Shown here in pieces: positions 26,005 through 39,191 of a stretch of DNA of 64,000 nt. The position numbers and the translations under genes were made by a program. Below the pieces are notes generated by a model. That model was not told where the DNA came from, searched no databases, and was given only the letters and a program-made list of their open reading frames with translations. Positions within the stretch are counted from its first letter, which is position 1. Each line of letters starts with the position of its first letter. The DNA comes from Sipunculus nudus (lineage: Eukaryota; Annelida; Sipuncula; Golfingiida; Sipunculidae): NCBI GenBank assembly GCA_026874595.1, contig CM049306.1, positions 98,387,642 through 98,451,641 of the forward strand, given 5' to 3'.

Positions 26005-28457
26005 ACCAATTGACACCTCTATCACGTTTGGAATGAGTCATTTCACCGGCTGCCGGTGTCTCTTGATTAGACACAGACCCCTCTGTACTAAGCGAATTAT
26101 ACAAATCTTTATTCTGCGTACATCCATTTTGTGCTTCATTACAGCGTATTCGTTAACATTTCACATAAACAAAAATGTTATGTTTAATGTATGTTCAGTT
26201 TAATGATAATAATGATAATAGTAATAATAACAGATAATTTGCGGATGAAGGCGTGGACATCCTAAAAGCGTTTAATCGGCTTCTACTTCTAGTGGACGAA
26301 TGGCCATCGAACTCTTGAGACTTGCTTCAGAGTCTTTCATGTCGAAATTCCTAATTAAACTCTTGCTGGTTGTTATTTAAAATACAGATTGAAGCCCATG
26401 TGTCGCACCTGATCTGTCATCTTCATCTATACCGTCTTTATATTCCTCATTCACATATCTGACTGCTCTGCATCTCTTCGACCCCTCAGTATCTTTCTCC
26501 TTTACCTATACCGTCTCATGGATAAATATTACTTGCTCTCTCATATCTCTGAATGCTCTGCACCTCATCGAAGCATCCGTATCTTGGTCCTTCGCCTCAA
26601 CCATCTCATGGATTATTATTCCTAATTCACATCCCTGACTGCTCTCTTCCTCTGCAGTGACTCCTCTTTCTGTGATTCTTCTTCCTTTAACATTTATCCT
26701 GCCCCTCTTAAACCCCTCTATTAAAATCCCTCTCAACTTTAACCTTCTCCGCCTACTTTTGGTTCCGCCCACCTCTACTCCCTCAACGTGGCCTATTTTG
26801 CTCAATTGTATCTGAATATTCTTCACTCTCACACCAGCATCACTCCTTAAATAAATAATCATTTCCTTACTGTTTGCTTCAACTCCTACTCATCCATGTC
26901 TTCCCCACCCACCGATTCCTTGTACTCTCCAACTTTACACCGTTTCTTCCTCCCGTTCCGCGCATGCTCTGACATATCCCCCTCTCGCCTCGACTTCTTG
27001 CATTAGTTTCTGCTTCGCTCTTCCTCATGCCTAGCTTAACCATTCGCCCCTCCTGCTATACTTTCGTTTTCGGTCTCCCTCATTACAATAACCTGTATCA
27101 CCTAGGGAAGTCCATTAGTGTCTGTAAATAAATATGAAATTTTTATAGTTCTGTCCAGTATATTATGAGGACTCCGGCATTAGAGAATGAAACATTTTAT
27201 TTAAACATTAATTTGTATACCTCCAGTCGTTTCTCATGATGATAACACAGCATGGCGTCTTTTAGCTGATTATGTATTTTACCATATTTATGGTACCAAT
27301 ATTCAGAAAAAAACCTTGAATTATGAAATTAATTGTTTCACTCAAAGGCAAATCATTTTCAAATAAATTAATTTTTCACGCCAAAAACCAAAACTCTCTC
27401 ACTTTTTAACTCGCATTTAAAAGCTCTCCCTCGTGTTACGCCATCTAGTGCTAAGATGGGTCATAATCTTAGCTTAAATATTCAAAGTTTATTTTTCTTA
27501 TCAAAATTTTGACACTAAGTTTTATTTAAACCAGGTACACGTGAATGTGATTTTTTTTTTGTATTTCTGGTACATATTCATCAGGTACGTTTCATTATCA
27601 GCAATACAACCGTCTTTTTCAAAATTCAAAGTGCATTTTGCGATTTTTATATCACGGTAGTAATCGTATCTAATAATTTTCTAATGTGACTTATTATTAT
27701 TTAATATATATATTTCATTAGTCCGCAGTCGGCGCACTTCATGTTTGCGTCCCTGGGAATACTAGAAAAAAAAAGAAATATTTTTCATCAAGCGTACTTT
27801 AAAATCAATCACGAACATATCCTATTTTTGTAACCTATAAAGTTTAAAAACAAATTTGATTAAATAAGTTATAGGAGAAAAACAAAAACAAAAAATAAAA
27901 TTTCATGTATTGTCAGAGAAAAAGTATTCATGGTAATTAATTATATAGTACTTAAATAGTAATTGCATGTATGCATTAATTCACGTCAGCAAATGTCAAA
28001 TACCCATCTCAGGTTAACCACAAGCGAAGGCTGTGAGTTAAATGTTTAATTCATTAAACGACCCAGCCTAGGGTACTGAAAGCCAAAGGTACTCTGCTTA
28101 TAGGTTAAGTGAAATTCCTTGAATCGCTTTGATATTTTAAAACTTGATTCCTCATTTTTCTTGCCATGATGTACATGCACAGGGTGGTAAGGAAAGCCAG
28201 CGCATTTTGCTCAAGGTTTTTCGGTCAGGTTATAACGAAATTTCATACAATTCAGTACCAGTATTTATGGATGTTACATTTTCATATCTAATTTAGAAGT
28301 GCCCAATGAAGTAAGAAAACTTGCACTACCACATATACACGTACAACTCTTGTTTCTTACACGCCCACAAATACACCACTCGCTCATACTCCTACCACTT
28401 GCATCCGCACCCTCTCGGATACCCGCATATACGACTATATACGTCATGGTTATCATA
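26005..28457. other. No gene recognised; contains a pyrimidine-rich block
   Basis: Apart from the repeat at 26412-27090, this is AT-rich unassigned DNA. The 3' UTR of the neuropeptide-type gene may extend into its start. Confidence 0.4.
26412..27090 (+). repeat. Pyrimidine-rich block with ~80-90-bp degenerate tandem repeat
   Basis: At least three units start at 26412 (atctgtcatcttcatctata), 26491 (atctttctcctttacctata) and 26581 (atcttggtccttcgcctcaa). Each continues with 'ccgtctcatgga'-like and 'tctgactgctctgcatctc'-like blocks. The remainder to about 27090 keeps the C/T bias with no clear unit. The 118-residue minus-strand frame (26506-26862) is a by-product of this composition. Confidence 0.55.
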
Positions 28458-28651
28458 CAGAAGCGAATCCGGGGGGGGGGGGTCCTGATCCAGTGGTATT
28501 TTTTTAGCCGCCGCAACCTTTTTTAATGGATTAAGACCATTTTTTGGCAGCCTTGACCCCGCCTTTTCCGGACCTTGGGCCTTTTTTAGGTTTTATAATT
28601 AGTCCTCCTTGGATGGACCCCTCCTTTTCCGAAATCCTGGATCCGCCCCTG
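28458..28651. mobile_element. Short MITE with CAG...CTG ends and internal poly-G
   Basis: The left end is CAGAAGCGAATCCGGG. The right end, reverse-complemented, is CAGGGGCGGATCCAGG. The two match at most positions over 16 bases. A 12-G run (28471-28482) sits just inside the left end. The 194-base interior is T/C-rich with repeated 'ccttttccg', 'ggacc' and 'ttttt' blocks. No open frame of note. Superfamily not determined. Confidence 0.6.
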
Positions 28652-29433
28652 TCACACGCTAACGACACACACATGTGCGCAGACACGGACACGCAAATCC
28701 CGATCAACCAACACACAACACCAAACGCAAATAGTAATTTCGAACAGTTGGGATACTTTCATGTTTAGACCAACAGTACGTCAGAGTTAAAAGAAAACTC
28801 CAAGAAAGAAATTGTCGGCGCCCGATCACACGCCATCATTTGGTTTCTTTAAGATGCCCCGGGCTGGTGAATAAAGACGGCAATCAACGTGGGCTTCCCA
28901 AAAGGTTTTGGTGGTGACTTGCCAATAATTTGGGTTGTTCGCTCACGTGTTGATAAAAGATATTTTTGAAATAGCCAAATTACATGGGGACACTCAGGTT
29001 GGGACCGTTAGTTGTTGGTCCATTACCGATCTCTTTACCATTCCGAGTTATAAGATGTTTATCGGTCTTGTGTTTTACCCGGGGATATGCTGGATGCAAA
29101 TATCCTGAAAATAGCTGCTGTCTACGGAGTCTCCAGCCCAGATTTGAATATGGATTTGTGGAACGACAATATTCTATGCAGGGTTTTATGAGATATCATT
29201 CATTTTCTCTGTCTGCTTTGGCATCTTAAGGGATTTTTTTATTTAATTTTTTAAGGAAATACAATTTTTGTTTTACCTTCTAAAATAAACAACCGCAATG
29301 ACATGATCTTTAATAAATTCGCAAAAGTAATGCTAGCTAGACCATACTGTAAGATAAGAGTTCCTAATAATGATATGACAGATGTGAACTTGATAGTTTA
29401 AGATATATGGTTTTATTAAGTTTTCTCTCAGGG
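28652..29433. other. No gene recognised
   Basis: Mixed DNA with an 81-residue ATG frame at 28984-29229 that matches nothing I recognise. No repeat copy was found elsewhere in the window. Confidence 0.4.
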
Positions 29434-29645
29434 TAGGACGTAGCCTAGTGGTTTAGGCGTTGGACTTCAGAGCTGAAGGTCCCCGGTTCGAATCCCGACG
29501 GTTCCTCAATGGCATAATGATGAAATCTCGTTATAGAACCTCAGAGATTCGCTCCAATGTCTTAACGACAGGTTATTACTTATGGATTATTCCTAACCCC
29601 GTGCATATTAAACATGAAATCCAGAAGGCCTAATAATAACATATC
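29434..29645 (+). repeat. SINE family A, fullest copy (tRNA-like head)
   Basis: The head contains an A-box-like 'tagcctagtggtttaggcg' and a B-box 'ggttcgaatcc' spaced as in a tRNA. The T-stem and anticodon stem do not pair properly, so this is a SINE and not a working tRNA. The body runs through 'tagaacctcagagattcgct' to 'attcctaaccccgtgcatat' and 'aacatgaaatccag'. Related copies are at 35052-35240 (head and body) and 4480-4595 (body). Pol III transcription from the internal boxes is the expected mode for the family. Confidence 0.75.
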
Positions 29646-32600
29646 ATTCTTATCATATACATCCCTTCATCCTCATTCAATAGACATTGCAAGCAACAGT
29701 CATGGAATTATCCTTTAAAAGAAATAATGAAAAAGAGATCTTCTGTTTTTCTCTTCCTATCATTACAAAATGACAATAATGTTTAATGAAGTTTAGGACA
29801 TACCACCATCACCATAGTAAAAGCGCTGGTGCTTTTGCTTTGTAAGTTCAAGGACAAACGATTGAAACTTTTAATTGGCTTTCGAAAATCTATCATTTAT
29901 TTGATAACGTTTCCAAAGTTAATGCTGGAAAAAAGGAACTACCAGACAGATTGTGCAAGTCTTTACAAAATGATTGTAGATAGTCTGTGTAAGCTGTGAA
30001 ATAAACGGAAACCTCGGCACACCTTTCACAATCAAGGAATAAACTAAAGCTCTGCCTTTGTCAATCTGCAAATTGACTCTTAACAGCGCAGGAAAAGAAG
30101 ACCAGCCAATATTCTCGCCCGGGGAAATCCCGTCTCAAACCGAGACAAAAGAGGTGCTCTGTAAGTGACTCATTGGAGGATAAATAACCTAACCAAGGAC
30201 CATTAAGTGGACACACTCGGATTTAATGCACTCAAGCAATTTAGGAAAATAGAAAAATGAAGCTCAAGGGCAAAATTTATATTAGACCTCATTATCCTCG
30301 GTTGTCTTAACAGCTTTGCCATTTTCAGTTTTCGCTGAGATTTTACCTAATTTCACGAATATTTCCTGTGCTATAAAATATCGATTAATTGAAAAGCATA
30401 AAAACACCTTTTTAGATTTAAGTTACATTGGTTTTAGGACTTTACGAGACCCATAACACATTGGTAACTGTGACTGTAGTCTACAATGGCACGCTGTCAA
30501 CTTGCAAAAGTATTTATGAGGACAATGCAAAGAGAACGTGAGAGTAAAATCTGGTTTACAAGAAGCAAAAGCTAAAAACCTTTGTCTCACTACTACCATA
30601 TACGGCTGAGTTTAACAGTTTGAAAAAGTGTTTTGTCAAGAGCACGTTGTGACAGTTTTATAATTACATATATGAAATAAGATAAAATGTAAGAAAGAGA
30701 CAGCATAAAATAAAACAGAGAGACGAATGCCTTCCTTGCCAACATGATTCAAAATTAATAATTCTATATCGGAGTGCTCTATAAAATTCAACGATCCCGA
30801 TAATGTCTATTTTTACATTTAACGATATATTATATAATGACCTACAAACTAATATAAGATTTTAAAATTCCCTTATGTTCATGTTTTGCGCAGGTTATGA
30901 ATGAAACCATTCATTCTAACAGCGTTGTAACGAAATTGGTATAGGTTGCTGGAAAGTTTTTACCACGAGGGTGCACTCTAGCTATCCAGGACTGAAAGGG
31001 TACTGCTCATGGGCGGCAGGCAAATGGTGATCGAGTAATTGTCTAGCGCCTATTATAGCTGTTTTGCCTATACCTATATGAGCCTGATGGACGCTGGAAA
31101 AATCTACAAGTACAAACATGTTCGAAACACCGGAGGAGAAAATGTAGAGTCAGATGAGAAAGGTTGTCAGGAGCATTAGACTATACAAACACAACAAAAG
31201 CCTAACCACCCAACGAGTGCAGGTGTTTTGATGTTGGCCAAGAGTGTAGGCACCCATTCATCACGCCAAGCTAAATGCGTCATCGTCCAAAGATATTCCT
31301 CTGTTGGTCAGTGACTCTTACTGCGTAACAGTGTCACATCATTCATTACTCCAATAATTTTAATTGTTTAAGGCAGGCGGAACATTATACAGCTCATGAT
31401 GAGATAACGTATTTCTGTAAATGTTATTTAATTGAAAAAATTAATGGTATCAAATCAAATTTACGGATGTAAGTGTAGGTTTACTTTTGTCCGTATTTTA
31501 CACTTTAAAATTCGTTGCTTAAATAAAATTAATAAAACGGATGGGCACTCGTGTTGACGTTACTCAGTTGGCAAGGAATTATGCAACGCCGATTCTGTCG
31601 AACGACAGGGTAAAAATCGGTTTTGTTGGCCCAAACTGTGTTTTTTATTTTAGCCTGCAAAACCTTTTTGTACACCAGAACTGACGTATTTAATCCCAGT
31701 ATAACAAACACATATCTGCGCTACAGTTAACATATAGTTTAGCGCCTCTTGCCCATAAATATTACAAATAGTTTTTACGTATTTTATGTGTGCCTATTTC
31801 TTCATTTTATGTAAAATTGTAAAGCAACCCAAAGTACAAAATGTAAAATGCGTCACAGATCATCATGTAATCATAAGTAATGCAAAATGTATGATTCACC
31901 AGCCAGAAAAATACAAGTTTAATAAAATACAGTTTTAATGTCAAGTTAAAATACTGTACTGACAATCTGTTTAACATGTCCGGAATGTTTTACAGAGGAA
32001 AAAGGAACCTTTCGTGAAGGTGAAGCCTCTATACTCGGGGTTGGCACCGTAAACTGTCACTTTTTGAAGCACCGTAACGTAACACTGAGTGCTCTGGATT
32101 TACAATGGTCCGTTAGCTGTACAGACTTTGCGAGGATAATTCATCACCGTGATACCTCTCTATGTTACTGACAAAGAGCCCGCCCTGATTATACACTTCT
32201 TCACTCCTGTTTTTTTTTTCGCGGTTTGCAGTCGAGACTGAAAATAAATTAGATTTTACAAGCAAATTACTGGAAAAACAGACGTGTGCTACAAATAGTG
32301 TTCATCTCTAAATATTAATATTTTTTGTCCCCCCACCTCAACACTGCTTCACATAGTTGACATATGAAGCTTAGATTTAATCTCATAATTATTTTTTTCC
32401 TGGCGAATGCTTCACCTTATGAAATCGCAAGGCAAAAATCAAGAAAAACGGAAAATTTCTTCTGTTGTGATACAAATTCACATATCAAATTGAAATATAT
32501 ATATAACTTTTTCCTCTCTGTCTTTTTAGCATCTTTTTAATCCATCAGACTTCTTAATTTATAAATATTTAATTTAAGTCTCAGAACCATAATTTTAAAC

Positions 32601-33445
32601 GTAAAAGATCTTATTTGTCAGCGGTTTATCGTTTATGTATAGGAATAAAAAAGAACTGAATGAACGTCAAATGAGCATTAGGCTACGTGTAAAATAAAAT
32701 CCTATCTGTCTGAGAAATCATGTCTGAGAAATAAACCAATGTTATAGGATTTTGGCTTCGTCCTAAGAAAAGTGTTTAACTTTCCAGCTACACGTCCCCT
32801 TGCAACGAATTAACTCTCCGGGCTGATAGATTTTTGCCTGGAGGTTGTCCTCGGTGTATATCTGTGTCGCATCCGAGTGCCCTAAATAAAGCCTGACAGA
32901 TTTATATTTTTTAACAAGAAAATCGGGACCCGTTGGGTTCCCTTTGCTGAGGAAGGGTTTATTGTCGCGTAGTGTGTCCCAAGAACCGTAAGGTAGCGAA
33001 ATCCCGAGACGAAATCGACTAGACCAGAAACGACTCGAGGAAAATTGTATATTATAATCCTATTATACGATAAACAGGATGTCACACGTTATATTCCATA
33101 GGTTCGCCAACGCCGCGGTATAAAGTATCTTCCTTACTTTAGTTATGCATGAACGCCGATATAACAATAAATCGCCCTAATGTCATATTTAAAAAAAAGC
33201 GTACCGGTGCTCTATAGAAAAAAGTACAAAGCAAGAGTGGTCTCCTATGTGTAATATAACAAATTGCGGTGTAAAAGAAAATAAGGATTGACGCTCATAT
33301 ATTACTTGTAACGAAACCTAATATCAACAGATTACGTAGTCGTGACGAGCATAATTTTTGTTACGGAGATAAATAAAAATCAGATTCTGTAACACTAGGC
33401 AGTGTGAAATGTCTAGGGGAATGAATAAAGAAGTTAGTGGGTTTT
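29646..33445. other. No gene recognised; one dispersed repeat inside
   Basis: AT-rich DNA without a convincing exon. The only internal match found is the dispersed repeat at 30955-31190. Confidence 0.4.
30955..31190 (+). repeat. Dispersed repeat family D, copy 1
   Basis: It aligns with 41985-42175: 'accacgagggtgcactctag' against 'accccaagggtgcgctccct', 'gcggcaggcaaatg' against 'acggcaggcaaatg', 'gtctagcgcctattatag' against 'cattagcgctttttatgg', and 'cattagactatac' against 'atcagactataaa'. The mobile family is unknown and there is no coding capacity. Confidence 0.6.
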
Positions 33446-34169
33446 TGTTTACAAATAATTATAATTTATTCTTAAAACAACCCTTACATTACAATACACT
33501 AAATCAATACAATTACACAGTATAACAACAGTATAATAGTAAATCAATACAGTTACACAGTATAATAAATAAAGTGTACAGTACCCGGATACCACCACTG
33601 TCACAGCGACAACAAGTCCTTAAAAAGGTACAATCCAGATGAACAGTTCACATAAATCTTCTCATAGTAATAGACCAATATAATCACAAAATCAATCTGT
33701 TGTATACCAAAAGTGAAATTCTGTTAGTCATCCCAAAGGCAAACTGAAGACTATATAAAAAATCCGTTACAAAATTCGAAGAAGATCTATAACTGCTGCA
33801 ATTATCGGAAAGGTCCACAAACTCACTCACACTCTTCCGTGTACGCTTGAATATTTCTCTCTCCTCTCTTCTTGGCTGTAAACACAGCCCCTAATATATA
33901 GCTTCTCATCCCAAAGTATAAAGACTTCTGTTTCACGAACAATCAAAAGAACCCAACAATACATAATACACACGCGCCCAAAGAACAAAACAAGACACGC
34001 GCTCACAGAGCGCAAACAGCCCAGAATATTCCAGATGAGCGCTGTGTCTTTACACGCCAGGGTTCACACGTGGGCGAGCACTCGGCAAGGCGATGCTGCC
34101 ATAGCAACGAGCTATGCGTGCGCCCCACGAACCAAGTGTCAACAACACATGGGACAGATATCTGTAACA
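33446..34169 (-). mobile_element. LTR-like element (probable solo LTR), copy 1
   Basis: This 724-base stretch is closely related to 45880-46614. Read on the minus strand it has LTR architecture: ends close to TG...CA (TGTTACAG... and ...TTGTAAACA), a GC-richer U3 with 'gttgctatggcagcatcgcc', a TATA-like 'agctatatattagggg' (33886-33901), a conserved stretch with 'gtggaccttt-ccgataa' and 'tgtcgctgtgacagtggtgg', and an AATAAA (33465-33470) near the 3' end. No target duplication was found, so the edges are provisional. No internal gag-pol region is adjacent, hence the solo LTR call. Confidence 0.6.
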
Positions 34170-34536
34170 TACTACAAAGTGCGGACGGACGTCCTTAATC
34201 CATATTTCAAGAAGCATACCGGCAGCCTTAATGTATAACAGATAAAAATGGGCGCCAGTGTAATATCACGAAATGATGCATGACCGATGTCCTATCATGC
34301 AAATTCGCCACCGTAATTTACTTACAGTAAGTAAACGAACGCCTGTATCATACTCAGATGTCTTCATAACCCGATAAATAATTTCGTACAAGAAAGACTT
34401 AATATGGAAAAATTAAAGTTATTACACCATTCAAAGTGTGGATTGAGGCCCCCATTGTCTAATAGGGATTGACTCTCCAGGTGTCTGACGGAGTCAGGAT
34501 TGATATATCCTTGTTTCCGAATAAGTGATAGGAACA

Positions 34537-34552
34537 GGGGGGGGGGGGGGGG
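34537..34552 (+). repeat. Poly-G tract (16 G)
   Basis: Uninterrupted run of 16 guanines. Confidence 0.95.
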
Positions 34553-35051
34553 TCTTTCTTACATAATCAAAAGCCTTATTAAAGGGACCTGTTCAGATAT
34601 CTGACGTCTATCAACGGAAGATAATCCTTTAAACCATTTATAAAAACAAGCCGGAAAACACCAATCCAATCTCACACAAGCTGTTTTTATTTTGCTTATA
34701 TCCGCGTGTAATAACATATGAAGGCACCAAAATAATCCAAACACAATCAACAAGGACATTTGGCGTCAAAGCAGACGAAACAGAGGTTTGAACAAGGGCT
34801 TTTTGCAACTAGCAACTTTCTTAATTTCATTAATATGCAACCAACCAACCAACTTAATTTACATGTTTTTTATCTGATTCTTTATTCTAACAACTTGTAA
34901 ATAAAGAAGTACGTACATGGGTCACAGTGGCCTTATAAGAATTTTGCATAACAGGAATTAACTACAAGAAAGGTAGGTGACTAGCTGGCTTAAAGAATAA
35001 CGGATGTCTGTCTTTGTTAAACAAAGGGAGGACGGGCGTAAGGCTGCAGAA

Positions 35052-35240
35052 GGGGTAACACGCAGCCTAGTGGTTGAGGCCTATTACTCTAGAACCTCAA
35101 GTCCCTGGTTCAACATCCAATAGAGCCCCAAGTACTGAATGGTTAATGAAGAAACTTGAGAGATTCCCTCAAATGTTTTTAAAGACGTTTTGACTACTGG
35201 GTATTCCTATCCTCATGCTTATATAACTGAAATGAGGAAG
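35052..35240 (+). repeat. SINE family A, diverged full-length copy
   Basis: The head reads 'cgcagcctagtggttgaggc', followed by a decayed B-box 'ggttcaacatcc'. The body keeps 'gagattccctcaaatgtttt', 'attcctatcctcatgcttat' and 'aactgaaatgagg', matching 29434-29645. It is clearly older than that copy. Confidence 0.65.
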
Positions 35241-35707
35241 ACAAGTCGTGACTTGACATAACATGTGTATAGGCTATCATATACCACCTCAGATTTGAGA
35301 CTATTGACAGATAGATTTCGTTCGACTCTGGTAAAACTATCACGAGTCTTTAGAAAAACACGGTGTATCGATTTAAGATTATATCCGCTTCAGCTTTCCA
35401 GATTAATCCCCGGCAACTTGAAATAAAATTCATAAAACCCCCGGGAGTACCTATAGAACGAATTCAGATTTTCCATTCAAAACAGTCGTTTCATTAACTA
35501 TATTTACGTAAAAATTCATCTGTTTTTCTTCTCCTTGATTTCCGAAGTTTAGTTTGAATCTAGGTGTATCCTGATGGATTCAATCATCGATACATTCATA
35601 GACTGATTCCTGGATCATAGATACATTCATAGACTGATACCAGGTTTTTAATCTCTTATGTTCAAAGTATTTTTTAATGTAAGCATAAGTATTTATCATT
35701 CAGTTAA

Positions 35708-35800
35708 ATCAGCGAGGCGTAATCTGAACATTGCGGGGGTAACCTGAAACTAGCTTCAGATAACCTCCGGGGGGTAAACTGAAACGGGGAGTTTACCTAA
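35708..35800 (+). repeat. GGGGTA-TCTGAAA repeat cluster, second copy
   Basis: It contains 'cgtaatctgaac', 'gggggtaacctgaaac', 'ttcagataacctccgg' (inverted) and 'ggggggtaaactgaaacggg', the same style of direct and inverted short repeats as 16940-17085. Confidence 0.4.
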
Positions 35801-36706
35801 ATCCTTTACACCGCTCTATACCTACATTTCCGCTTACAAAATATTAGGAACATCAAGCAGGCAAAGCAGTATTTCACATATATAATATCCTGTTTACAAA
35901 AAAGAACGCATGGCATTAAATATCATACTTTTGGTTAAGGAATTTAGACAAAATGCCCACATTAACTTATTTTATTCCGTTAAATCAAAGCTACAGTTTG
36001 AATCACTGGAATAAATTTTCCCGCCTGTAAACAGCCGGTATCTGCTTTTTAAAGTGTTTCAGTAATTGAGCCCCTGTCTACTGGTGCTATTGATATTATT
36101 AAGGCCACATAAAAGCTCCCCGCAGAAAGGACAAGAACTGTATACTACGCCATCTACATGCTGTAAGAGGTACTATACAAAGATTATTATTGCCGCAGGC
36201 AACACAACTGTTAACTGGCTTTGTCTGAAAGAAACCTTAAGGTGTCTGCAAATGCAGTTATGACAACAAGATGGCCCACAACGTGACATAAAGTCTTAAA
36301 CATGATTTGTTCTTTTTCAATATTAATTCTATCTTGTCCTTTCAGGGGCTGAAATTACCTCTTTCAAGGAGGACATATGTAAGTTAGTTTGACTGTAAGC
36401 AAGATTATATACTATTAAGCCAATTTCCAAGAAACTTTGTGAAGGGATGGGAGGACCATGGTGCGGATTCGATAAAATGGCAGTAGGATTGCTTTGCCTT
36501 TGTGGAGGTATGCTATCCATGAATGCCATTCTGTGCTACAACAAACGACTTAACATACCCAGAGCCCTATGGATACCAAAGGCAGGTGGTCAAATCGACG
36601 TATGATATTACTTGAAGTTAATAATACATGAAGATAGTCAAGGCCTCATTTACTAACACGAAGCTATTCCTGCAGTAGTGCTCTGAGCCTTTAGTGTTTT
36701 CTTTTA

Positions 36707-36755
36707 TGGTGTGTGTGTGGGTGTGTGTGTGTGTGTAGTGGGGTGGGGGGTGGGT
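36707..36755 (+). repeat. GT/G-rich simple repeat
   Basis: (GT)n interrupted by GGG, then 'ggggtggggggtggg'. Confidence 0.85.
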
Positions 36756-36854
36756 TGTAAATATAGAAAAAAATGGTAAGCTCAATGAAGGAATGAGACA
36801 TAAAAATTGAATGTCAAGAATATCTTGTAAAAAATAGATACAATATTATATAAT

Positions 36855-37075
36855 ATGTGACGTTAGAGGGGTAAAACGCCTAGCTCTCTCCTCTTGCGTC
36901 TCGGGTGTGAACCCCGGAGTGGGTTGTACCGGCCCGTCAAAGGCCGGTGGTTTTCTCCGGGGTCTCCAGTTTCCTCCAGCGAGAGAAACTAGCGAACGCC
37001 ACTGCCAAACCAAGGAAAGTGCCGTTATTACTTATAATAACTAATTGTGTTATCCATGTAAAATGAATATGTTTA
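36855..37075 (+). repeat. SINE family C copy
   Basis: It shares with 44305-44500 the order 'gggtgtgaaccccgg' (degenerate B-box), 'ggttttctccgg-ggtctccagtttcctcc', 'actagcgaacgccac-tgccaaacc', 'attacttataataactaattgt' and 'catgtaaaatgaatatg'. The A-box region is poorly preserved. The closely spaced 'ccggcccgtcaaaggccgg' can fold into a hairpin. Confidence 0.65.
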
Positions 37076-39075
37076 TAATTATAAAATCGATATATGAAAA
37101 ATGTCATATTTGCAAAAATACCAACCCATTGGTAATGGTCAGTTTTAATGGTCACATGTACAAATAAATGCATTCTTAATTCTACTGAACGGTTGTTTGA
37201 TGTCAAGATCATTAAAGAAATGAAAATCTGCATTCTGTGGAATGCAAGCCTCCTCTATGTGGGAGTCCTTATTATATCCCATATTCCCAGGTTCATTCTT
37301 GCATAAGTGACTGCACATTTGTGAATATTCCTTGATGACGTTCCTCAATCCGGATCATGTGCCAGATCCACGTTAAACTCTAATCGATTACTCATTGGCC
37401 CCATCCCAAAATGTCCTGGCAATGGCATGAGATTCCGTTCGTGATTGCGCGAGTTATTTTGTGATCAAGCATAAACACACAAACACATCCACACACACGA
37501 CACGTACGGGGATGAACACATACACTCCTGGCGGAGGCCATACTGAAATAATCTGAGATTTAACATTATTTACAATTCATCTTATATAATCATCAATGAA
37601 ACGAAACGGCATAAACTATTGATTGGAATTGTGAAGATACTTGTATGTGTGTATGTGAACAAAGTACATGTTCCTGATTCATTATTTTTGCGCACTGGAA
37701 CAAGAACTTTCAAGAGTGTGAAAACATACCCGAGCGTATGCCTCGTTTGTAAAATAAAAAGAGAGGGCCTAAACTTTTTGATTTAAGTTTTAATTTAGAT
37801 CCATTAAATGGAACCCGTTCAAGATAGAGTGTAATGTTACTGCCATTCAATCGTTAGTCTTGTTTGTTCCCACACTCCGACAAAAATGTATGGCATAATC
37901 CATTAAAAAATACACAGAAACATGTACAAATGTGGGAATTTCCCATCTAATTTTAAATAAAAAGTAGAAATAATCATAACTGAATTCATTAAAACATAGT
38001 TAAAAATTACACATTTCAGACTTGGAAAATATAGGTGCCGCCATATATGAAACCGGAGTCAATACGCACATAAACATATATTTCAGTTTCGTCCAGCGAG
38101 AAATGTCTAGATCCCACAGTTACAGATTCTGGCAAGCTTCTCTGAAAATGATGCAGCAGAGGCTTCCCTTGTGTGACGCTCCTCGATTTCTGACTCAAGT
38201 AAAATATTGCTACTGAAAGAAAGTCAAAACAGTTCAGATTTCCTTATTAATTATATGACTAATATATCTACAAGAATGGACAATTAAAACTGTATATGAT
38301 TGAATACTTAGACGATAGGACGCATGCAAGGACAAACAGGTCATCTTATACATATTCGATCCCTTTTTGACGATGTATGTGGTTATAATTCGACAAAGTA
38401 CATTAAAGGGACACTACGTAAATTTACTTTATTCCGTTTAACCTAAAGGTAATTTAATAAGCTATAAATTACAGTTTAATTTTTACATGTTTAAAGAAAG
38501 GATTACCATGAAATTATGAAATAACTAAAAACAGGAATATGAATCTTGTTTTATAGTTTCTCCTCCTATGAAACACTTACTCTGGTGTGCCTGACTTCCT
38601 CATTTCATCTGTAAGCTTCCCCTGAATGAGGAAAAAGTACAGCTGGATCAAATTGTTACGGGGGCAGAGACGGGAATAAATGATGGGACGGAACACCGTG
38701 ACCAGTGTGGGTATCATTAAGATCATACCCCGGACCTTCATAAAATAATACTGTATAATGATGTGTCTCTTACATAAAATAAGCCCCATCGATTACGAGC
38801 ATGAAATATCCTATAACAAACGTAATTTCATGACTTAAATGTACTATGAAACCTAACCTATTTACATTTTCACTTATTTACAAGGAATTTAAAGAAGATA
38901 AATTGCCTTTTTTCTCATGAAAATCAGTTCACAATATTAAATGTAAATTTTATTTAAGCCTGCCTATTAGGCTTAGGGGTTGATGAGTTAATTTCTACAT
39001 TACTATTTGGGTCACAAGTGCAATTTGTTTTCTTTTATATTCTTTCTTTTGTGTTTTGCGCTAGATATCGCTGAC
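37076..39075. other. No gene recognised
   Basis: AT-rich DNA. A 'ttaaagggacactacg' motif at 38405 resembles the end of a TTAA-type MITE, but the opposite end was not found. Weak similarity between 38600-38760 and 41210-41330 ('tttcatctgtaagcttc') was not pursued. Confidence 0.4.
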
Positions 39076-39185
39076 TTTTGGGCACAATATTTGTCCAAGT
39101 GATAGATTTTCGCCTAATATTTATTTTTGACCTTGACCTAATTTAAAAGGGCTTACACTCCATACCGATTCCCCACTATCGCTCA
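39076..39185 (+). repeat. Dispersed repeat family E, copy 2
   Basis: See the copy at 19400-19527 for the aligned blocks. It ends directly before the Harbinger-like MITE at 39192, which may have inserted into it ('ccactatcgctc' lies a few bases from the insertion). Confidence 0.55.
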
Positions 39186-39191
39186 TTTTAA

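Larger units (their letters stand above)
34170..36854. other. No gene recognised; repeats listed separately
   Basis: It holds a poly-G tract, a SINE A copy, the GGGGTA cluster at 35708-35800, two 31-base near-copies around 35580-35645 ('catagatacattcatagactg') and a GT/G-rich stretch at 36707-36755. No exon is apparent. Confidence 0.4.

Noticed and set aside
26506-26862. 118-residue minus-strand frame rich in Arg, Lys and Glu
   Set aside because: Its composition follows from the pyrimidine-rich degenerate tandem repeat on the plus strand. No domain recognised.
28984-29229. 81-residue ATG frame with several Cys
   Set aside because: No signal peptide pattern, no splice context and no recognised domain.
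29434-29506. Possible tRNA gene
   Set aside because: A and B boxes are present, but the T-stem and anticodon stem have mismatches and the SINE body follows. It is a SINE head.
38405-38425. TTAA-type MITE end ('ttaaagggacactacg')
   Set aside because: No matching opposite end or second copy could be found in the window.
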